Assembly (NCBI GenBank): GCA_903867275.1
Contig: CAIPQY010000466.1
Location: 1-9,725 of the forward strand
DNA: 9,725 nt
Origin: an uncultured bacterium
GTDB lineage: Bacteria > Planctomycetota > Phycisphaerae > Phycisphaerales > SM1A02
Reading direction: 5' to 3'
Numbering within the stretch: the first letter of the stretch is position 1; the number at the start of each line of letters is the position of its first letter. A model generated the notes under the pieces. It saw only the letters and a list, made by a program, of their open reading frames with translations. It did no database searches and was not told the origin of the DNA. The translations under genes were made by a program, and so were the position numbers. Positions 5,520 through 9,725 of this stretch are shown piece by piece.

Positions 5520-6395
5520 ATGGCATTCGACGCCCTGACCTACGCGTGGAACCATCCACATCGACTCGGCCCGGCACTCGCCGGCCGATTCGCGGCCGAC
5601 AGCGCGGGTCCATGGGCGCGCCTCGACGGAAGCTTCGACCAACTCGCCGAAGCGGTGCGACCATTCACCGCGGCCATCGTGTGCGGCCTGCGCGCCGATG
5701 CGATGGGCGTGCATGTGACGCCACAGGAAGTGAACGACGCCGTGTCGCGCGACCCCATCCGCCTGGGCGGCTTCGTGGGACTGGATCCCATGTCGCCGAC
5801 ATGGCGCGAGGAACTGCACGCTGCCGTGGTGATGGGCATGCGTGGCGTGTGCGTGGCGCCGGCGGCGCAGGGCGTGCATCCAACGCATCCGCACGCGATG
5901 GAACTGTGGAGCGAATGCGAGAAGCGCGCGCTGCCGGTGCTGGCGGCGCCGCTTGGCACCAAGGTTGGCGCAGGACCGCTGGAGTTCGCACGACCGCTGG
6001 CGTGGGACGAACCCGCGCGCGTGTTCCCGAACCTGCGATTGCTGCTTGGCGGTCTGGGATGGCCGTGGGTGGATGAGTGCCTGGCCATGCTGAGTCGCCA
6101 TCCGAACCTGTTCACCGAAACCAGCACGCTGATTCCAACGCCGTGGCGGCTGTACGGCGCGTTGCGCGACGCATGGGCGCTGGGCGTGCTCGATCGCGTG
6201 CTGCTTGGCAGCGCCTTTCCATTCGCCGAGCCAGTCGAAGCCGCCGAGACCACGCTTCGCGTGAACACCTATGCACCGGTGCAGGGCCCGCGCATTCCAA
6301 GCAAGGATCTGCGCGCGCTGGTCGACCGCGACTGCTTTGCCGCACTTGGAACCGCAGGCCCGCGACTGAGCGCCGGCGTGGGAGTGGCTGCATGA
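5520..6395 (+). CDS. Degenerate amidohydrolase-2 family protein (probable pseudoenzyme)
   Basis: A 291-residue protein with the layout of amidohydrolase-2 (ACMSD-like) TIM-barrel hydrolases and decarboxylases. Recognisable are LGGFVGLDP (82-90), LWSECEKRALPVLAAPLG (129-146), PLEFARPLAWDEPARVFPNLRLLLGGLGWPWVDE (153-186), HPNLFTETST (194-203) and DRVLLGSAFPF (225-235). The metal-site residues of the family are gone. The N-terminal DxHxH appears as DALTY (4-8). The His after lPvl is Ala142 or 143. The HxG His is Gly178. The GSDyP Asp is Ala232. The scaffold is intact with no frameshift, which argues for a conserved non-catalytic role rather than decay. ATG at 5520 is the first codon past menG; the frame opens at 5442, but those codons overlap menG. 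The stop overlaps the next start (ATGA). The family is fairly sure; the function is unknown. Confidence 0.85.
   Translation: MAFDALTYAWNHPHRLGPALAGRFAADSAGPWARLDGSFDQLAEAVRPFTAAIVCGLRADAMGVHVTPQEVNDAVSRDPIRLGGFVGLDPMSPTWREELHAAVVMGMRGVCVAPAAQGVHPTHPHAMELWSECEKRALPVLAAPLGTKVGAGPLEFARPLAWDEPARVFPNLRLLLGGLGWPWVDECLAMLSRHPNLFTETSTLIPTPWRLYGALRDAWALGVLDRVLLGSAFPFAEPVEAAETTLRVNTYAPVQGPRIPSKDLRALVDRDCFAALGTAGPRLSAGVGVAA
6380..6384 (+). promoter_or_regulatory. Shine-Dalgarno GGGAG for the lipoprotein gene
   Basis: GGGAG lies 7 nt before the ATG at 6392, inside the last codons of the amidohydrolase-like gene. It supports this start, which is also the one that gives a proper lipoprotein signal. Confidence 0.55.
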
Positions 6396-7018
6396 GTCGC
6401 GCACTCTTCCTGCTGTGCTGCCTGTGCCTGACCGGCTGCTATGCGGTGCAGTGGCCGTGGACCACCACCGATCTCACCACTTCGGGGCTCACCGACTCGC
6501 CTGTGAAGATCAACATGAGCGGCACGGAGTCGTGGTACGCCATCGAACCGGCGCAGGTGAGCTTCTATTCGTGCGACATTCCGCTCGACGACATGGCCAA
6601 GGGCCTGAAGGTGAGCGGTCAGATGGTGAACATCCAGATGCTGTGGGAGCCGCGCCCCGGCATGACGCCGATCGAGCCGACCACCACCAACATCTCCATC
6701 CGCCTGGTGGTGTTCGCCGAGGGCGAAGTGGGCCTGTACGGCGGCGGTGGATTCGCGTGGCCGCGCGGCAAGCCCGAGGATGGCTCGATGGGCCTGCTGA
6801 TCACCGGCAGCAACCTGTCGCTGATCGCGCGCACCAAGGGTTTCGTGGATCTGATGAGCCCCGCGCAGATGCTGGGCACCGTCACCGCCACCATGGACGA
6901 GGCGCAGGCGAACACCATTCGTCGAGCCGCCAGTCAGGCCGTGACCAACGCGCTTGGCACCGTGCGTTGGGTGCGCGCCGAAGGTGACGCCCCCACGCTG
7001 GCACTCGGCGCTCGTTGA
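6392..7018 (+). CDS. Lipoprotein of unknown function
   Basis: A 208-residue protein. Residues 1-16 (MSRALFLLCCLCLTGC) form a short type II signal: Arg3, a hydrophobic core, then the lipobox LTGC with Cys16 as the acylation site. The mature part has no membrane segment. It is strand-rich in the middle (SIRLVVFAEGEVGLYGGGGF) and ends in a predicted helix with an alanine-rich run followed by VRWVRA. A single further Cys occurs in FYSCDIP, and the domain is not one I recognise. ATG at 6392 overlaps the preceding TGA by 4 bases and has GGGAG at 7 nt, so it is probably translated with the amidohydrolase-like gene. It is likely anchored in the membrane of a didermic envelope. Its stop is 4 bases from the stop of the convergent Nudix gene. 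Confidence 0.85.
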   Translation: MSRALFLLCCLCLTGCYAVQWPWTTTDLTTSGLTDSPVKINMSGTESWYAIEPAQVSFYSCDIPLDDMAKGLKVSGQMVNIQMLWEPRPGMTPIEPTTTNISIRLVVFAEGEVGLYGGGGFAWPRGKPEDGSMGLLITGSNLSLIARTKGFVDLMSPAQMLGTVTATMDEAQANTIRRAASQAVTNALGTVRWVRAEGDAPTLALGAR

Positions 7019-7021
7019 GCG
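7009..7021. terminator. Weak hairpin at the lipoprotein/Nudix convergent junction
   Basis: CGCTC-GTT-GAGCG forms a 5-bp stem over the lipoprotein stop codon, extendable by two G-T wobbles. It has no T tract on either strand. It might contribute to two-way termination, but could equally be chance. Confidence 0.2.
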
Positions 7022-7022
7022 T

Positions 7023-7685
7023 TCAGTCGCCCGCGACCAGCGGCAACAACATTTCGGTGGCATGCGATCGTGGGGCGCGAACGGTTGGATGCGCCTCCAC
7101 CGCCACCGCCTCATGCTCCCAGCTGCATGGGTCGTGCAACGCGTGCGCGGCCACATCCACGCGGTGCACGATGTCCCAGGTGCCCACCTGCGCGTCGTAC
7201 AGCAGCGCCACCGCGATGGGTTGCGATGCCTGCGTGACCCCCGCCTCTTCACGCAGCTCGCGTCGCGCGGCATCGGCCGGCTGCTCGCCGACCTCAAGCG
7301 CACCACCGCCGAGAAATTCCCACGCGCCGCCGTAGGTGAGGCTGCGCACGGATCGCTGGCCCATCAGCCAGCCGGCCTCGCAACGCGCCAGGCATTTCAC
7401 GCCCAGCGGACGCGCGGGACCGGGCGCATCGGGCCGCTCGCGACGCGCCACGGCCTGAAATCGGTACGCCGACTCCATCAGGTGCAGCGTCACGCCGCCA
7501 TGACCATCGCGCGCGTGCGCCAGCACATGCCAGATGGCGCCATCGTGCAGCTTCGGGTTGTCGCACTGCGCCGCGGCAAACACGCGGTCCACCGCGGCCA
7601 GGTCCGCGCCTGGCGGCACCCACAGACCGGGCTCCACCAGCAGCCGCGGCGGTCGTCGAAGCAGGATCAGGCGGTCGCCTTCCAT
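7023..7685 (-). CDS. Nudix hydrolase
   Basis: A 220-residue protein with a complete Nudix box GX5EX7REUXEEXGU, read as GALEVGE through RRELREEAGV at about 128-150, including the metal-binding REL-EE core. Nudix enzymes hydrolyse nucleoside diphosphates linked to another moiety; the substrate cannot be read from the box. The box is preceded by about 125 residues, more than the 40-60 common in small Nudix proteins. This part includes RLILLRRPP near the start and an LGVKCLARCEAGWLMGQRS strand pair leading into WEFLGGG. That N-terminal part may be a substrate-selecting domain. Starts at 7685, 7694 and 7703 are all in frame with no Shine-Dalgarno sequence. I chose 7685 because GACAAT lies 7 nt before it, as for the neighbouring leaderless-type starts. 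It is a single gene, divergent from the transporter. Confidence 0.9.
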   Translation of the reverse strand: MEGDRLILLRRPPRLLVEPGLWVPPGADLAAVDRVFAAAQCDNPKLHDGAIWHVLAHARDGHGGVTLHLMESAYRFQAVARRERPDAPGPARPLGVKCLARCEAGWLMGQRSVRSLTYGGAWEFLGGGALEVGEQPADAARRELREEAGVTQASQPIAVALLYDAQVGTWDIVHRVDVAAHALHDPCSWEHEAVAVEAHPTVRAPRSHATEMLLPLVAGD

Positions 7686-7692
7686 GCGCGGC

Positions 7693-7724
7693 ATTGTCCA
7701 CATTCGCAGGCGTTTCGCTATCGT
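7693..7724. promoter_or_regulatory. Compact divergent promoter region, Nudix gene and peptide transporter
   Basis: On the plus strand TATCGT (7719-7724) ends 7 nt before the transporter ATG at 7732, with TTGTCC (7694-7699) 19 nt further upstream as a weak -35. On the minus strand GACAAT (7698-7693) ends 7 nt before the Nudix ATG at 7685. The whole intergenic space is only 46 bases, so the two promoters would overlap and might compete. Confidence 0.35.
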
Positions 7725-7731
7725 GCCGCCC

Positions 7732-9606
7732 ATGCAAGACATCGTCGCCCCCATGCCCGCCGAATCCGAGAAGCAGCCGTCCGGACTCTTCCTGCTGTTC
7801 TTCGCCGAGATGTGGGAGCGATTCTCGTTCTACGGCATGCGCGCCCTGCTCGTGTTCTACATGCTCAAGGGCTTCATGAAGGCGAACGACGATCGCGCCT
7901 ACGCGATCTATGGCGCCTACGGCGCGCTGGTGTACGCCACGCCCTACCTGGGCGGCATGATCAGCGACCGCTTTCTTGGCGCACGCATCAGCGTGATCTG
8001 GGGCGGCCTGCTGATGGCGGCCGGACACCTGCTGCTGACAGTGGAGCAGGAGTGGGCGTTCTTCGGCGCGCTGGGCCTGCTCATCTGCGGCAACGGCTTC
8101 TTCAAGCCCAACATCAGCACCATGGTGGGCGCGCTGTACAGCCGAACCAGCGGCAAGCGCGACGCGGGCTTCACCCTGTTCTACATGGGCATCAACCTGG
8201 GTGCCGCGCTGGCGCCACTGGTGTGCGGCTATATCGGCGAAACCTATGGCTTCCACTACGGCTTCGGCCTCGCCACGATCGGCATGCTCACCGGTCTGGC
8301 CACCTTCGTGGCACCGGCGGGCACCGCACGCACGCTGATTGCCCTGGCGGTGCTTGGACTGGTCGCCACCATGACATGGGCCGCACGCGACAACAGCACG
8401 CAGCTGTGGCTCAACGCCCCCATCGCCCTGGCGCTGATCGCGGCGGGTGCGGTCAGTTTCTGGCGTCTGGGTGATGGCGGCGTGCCGCACGCGATCGGTC
8501 GCGCGCCGGCGGGCGTGGGCCGCAAGCCTCTGGTGATCACCATCCTGGGAACGCTGGTTGCGCTGCCGTTCTTCGCCCTGCTCACCAGCCGCACCTCGGC
8601 AGCCACATGGATCCTGAATGTGGTGGGATTGCTGGCCTTCGGTTCCATCGTGATGGGCGCGATGAAGAGCGAACGCACCGAGCGCGACCGCCTGCTGGTG
8701 GTGGTGGTGCTGTGCTTCTTCAGCATGCTGTTCTGGGCGTTCTTCGAGCAGGCCGGCAGCAGCGTGAACAACTTCACCGACCGCAACGTGAGCCGCATGG
8801 TGCAGACCGTGCCGGTGAAGGAGGGCACCACCTACACCGGCGTTCCCGTGACGCAGTCGTTCCTTGGCCACGAGGTGAACGGCCGCATCTGGACGCTGGA
8901 GGACATCGAGAAGGCCGAGCGCGCACGCACCGCCGCAGCAACCACTCCGGGCGCACCGAACGAAGCCGGCTACGTCACCTTCACGGCCTCCGGCACGCAC
9001 CAGCAGGACGGCCTGTCCGTGAGCGGAACCGAGATCAAGGCCTCTGTGTTCCAGGCCGCCAATCCGACCTTCATCCTGATGTTCGGACTTCCTTTCTCCC
9101 TGCTGTGGGGCTGGCTTGGCACGCGCGGACGCGATCCAAGTGCGCCGCTGAAGTTCGCGCTGGGCATCTTTCAGTTGGCCGCGGGCTTCGGCGCGCTGTG
9201 GATGGGCGCCGTGAACGCGGACAGCCACGGCATGGTGGCGATGGGATGGCTGCTGCTCAGCTACCTGCTGCAGACGACCGGCGAACTGTGCCTGTCGCCG
9301 GTGGGTCTGTCGCTTGTCACGCGCCTCTCCCCCGCCCGCATGGTCAGCACCATCATGGGCGCGTGGTTCCTGGCGACCAGCTTCAGCCATCTGCTGGCGG
9401 CCGGCATCGCCAAGATGACCTCGGTTGCCGAAGGCGATGGTGGAGCCCTCACGCCGCTGCAGAGCCTTCCCGGCTACCGCGGCGTGTTCGGCATGGTCAC
9501 GATCGCGGCGGCGGTGTCGGGACTTCTGCTGCTTGCGTTCGCACCCAAGTTGCGGCGCATGATGCACATGGAATCACTGCAGAACGAATCCGCGGCGGCG
9601 CACTGA
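7732..9606 (+). CDS. Proton-dependent oligopeptide transporter (POT/PTR2 family)
   Basis: A 624-residue inner-membrane protein of the major facilitator superfamily, POT group, which imports di- and tripeptides with protons. The family ExxERFxFYG motif (E26-M-W-E29-R30-F31-S-F-Y-G) that couples proton and peptide binding is present in the first helix. The PTR2 signatures FFKPNISTMVG and FTLFYMGINLGAALAPL follow in helices 4-5. FWAFFEQAGSS (about 334-344) is the helix 7 motif and GELCLSPVGLSLVTRLSP the helix 10 motif. The loop between helices 7 and 8 (about 345-443) is some 100 residues long and hydrophilic, clearly longer than in typical bacterial members. ATG at 7732 has no Shine-Dalgarno sequence. 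The longer open frame to 7534 runs over the Nudix gene and is rejected. The family is firm; the exact substrates are unknown. Confidence 0.95.
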   Translation: MQDIVAPMPAESEKQPSGLFLLFFAEMWERFSFYGMRALLVFYMLKGFMKANDDRAYAIYGAYGALVYATPYLGGMISDRFLGARISVIWGGLLMAAGHLLLTVEQEWAFFGALGLLICGNGFFKPNISTMVGALYSRTSGKRDAGFTLFYMGINLGAALAPLVCGYIGETYGFHYGFGLATIGMLTGLATFVAPAGTARTLIALAVLGLVATMTWAARDNSTQLWLNAPIALALIAAGAVSFWRLGDGGVPHAIGRAPAGVGRKPLVITILGTLVALPFFALLTSRTSAATWILNVVGLLAFGSIVMGAMKSERTERDRLLVVVVLCFFSMLFWAFFEQAGSSVNNFTDRNVSRMVQTVPVKEGTTYTGVPVTQSFLGHEVNGRIWTLEDIEKAERARTAAATTPGAPNEAGYVTFTASGTHQQDGLSVSGTEIKASVFQAANPTFILMFGLPFSLLWGWLGTRGRDPSAPLKFALGIFQLAAGFGALWMGAVNADSHGMVAMGWLLLSYLLQTTGELCLSPVGLSLVTRLSPARMVSTIMGAWFLATSFSHLLAAGIAKMTSVAEGDGGALTPLQSLPGYRGVFGMVTIAAAVSGLLLLAFAPKLRRMMHMESLQNESAAAH

Positions 9607-9616
9607 GAAGCTCGAT

Positions 9617-9725
9617 TCACTTCACGAAGGTGAGCGTGGCGCGGTCCTTGCGCACGCCGGGGAACGCCAGCACGCGGTTGTGCATGCTCACGTACACGCC
9701 CGGCGCCAGGATCTGCACCGCCAGC
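9617..9725 (-). CDS. 3' end of a minus-strand gene (start outside window)
   Basis: Reading the minus strand from the right edge gives 35 sense codons ending in TGA at 9619-9617. The encoded tail contains ILAPGVYVSMHNRVLAFPG and ends in TLTFVK. Third positions are almost all G or C, as in the neighbouring genes, and the frame ends 10 bases from the transporter stop in a tight convergent arrangement like the other two in the window. No family can be named from so short a piece. It is too short for coding status to be certain. Confidence 0.6.
   Translation of the reverse strand, partial: LAVQILAPGVYVSMHNRVLAFPGVRKDRATLTFVK

Noticed and set aside
5520..6395. Calling the amidohydrolase-like gene a pseudogene
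   Set aside because: The frame is intact over the full family length, with conserved scaffold motifs and a coupled downstream start. Loss is confined to metal-site residues, so a pseudoenzyme fits better than decay.
7294..9567. A 757-codon open frame on the minus strand opposite the transporter
   Set aside because: It is antisense to a clear POT transporter, is dominated by His/Gln/Arg/Ala repeats typical of reverse-frame GC-rich DNA, and has no family motif.
1..9725. Mobile elements, CRISPR arrays, tRNA or rRNA genes, prophage or defence genes
   Set aside because: No transposase or integrase motifs, terminal repeats, spaced repeats or tRNA-like cloverleafs were seen, and base composition looks even across the window.

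Overview
The window is a gene-dense, GC-rich stretch of bacterial chromosome. It has no tRNA, rRNA, insertion sequence, CRISPR array or other sign of mobility. A UbiE/MenG quinone methyltransferase, an ECF sigma factor, a Cys-lipidated protein and a secreted protein point to a respiring bacterium with a didermic (Gram-negative-type) envelope. The style would suit a high-GC Planctomycetota lineage such as Phycisphaerae, but nothing in the window proves the phylum.

Layout. (1) Positions 1-257 hold the 3' end of a plus-strand gene whose tail looks like the end of a thioredoxin fold. (2) Positions 267-4513 hold a minus-strand block read right to left: a B12-binding-like protein without the usual cobalamin ligands, an ECF sigma factor, a small single-span membrane protein, a Cys-rich secreted protein of unknown function, and tilS. 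The last four are tightly joined by 4-base stop/start overlaps (TGA inside ATGA or GTGA) or a 2-base gap. (3) A 189-bp divergent spacer (4514-4702) separates this block from a plus-strand operon of menG, a degenerate amidohydrolase-2 protein that has lost its metal ligands, and a small lipoprotein. (4) A minus-strand Nudix hydrolase faces the lipoprotein and is divergent from a plus-strand POT-family peptide transporter. (5) The last 109 bases are the 3' end of a minus-strand gene.

How the genes may work together. The minus block reads as a signalling unit: a possible ligand-binding sensor, a sigma factor, its likely membrane partner, and an exported protein, with tilS carried at the end. A TGAAAC-N16-GGTA element just ahead of the sigma gene resembles ECF-type promoters and suggests autoregulation. 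The plus operon couples a quinone biosynthesis step to two proteins of unknown role. A recurring feature is the contrast in start signals. Operon-internal genes have Shine-Dalgarno sequences, whereas operon-leading genes have none and instead carry a TANNNT hexamer 6-9 nt before the ATG, which suggests leaderless or near-leaderless mRNAs.
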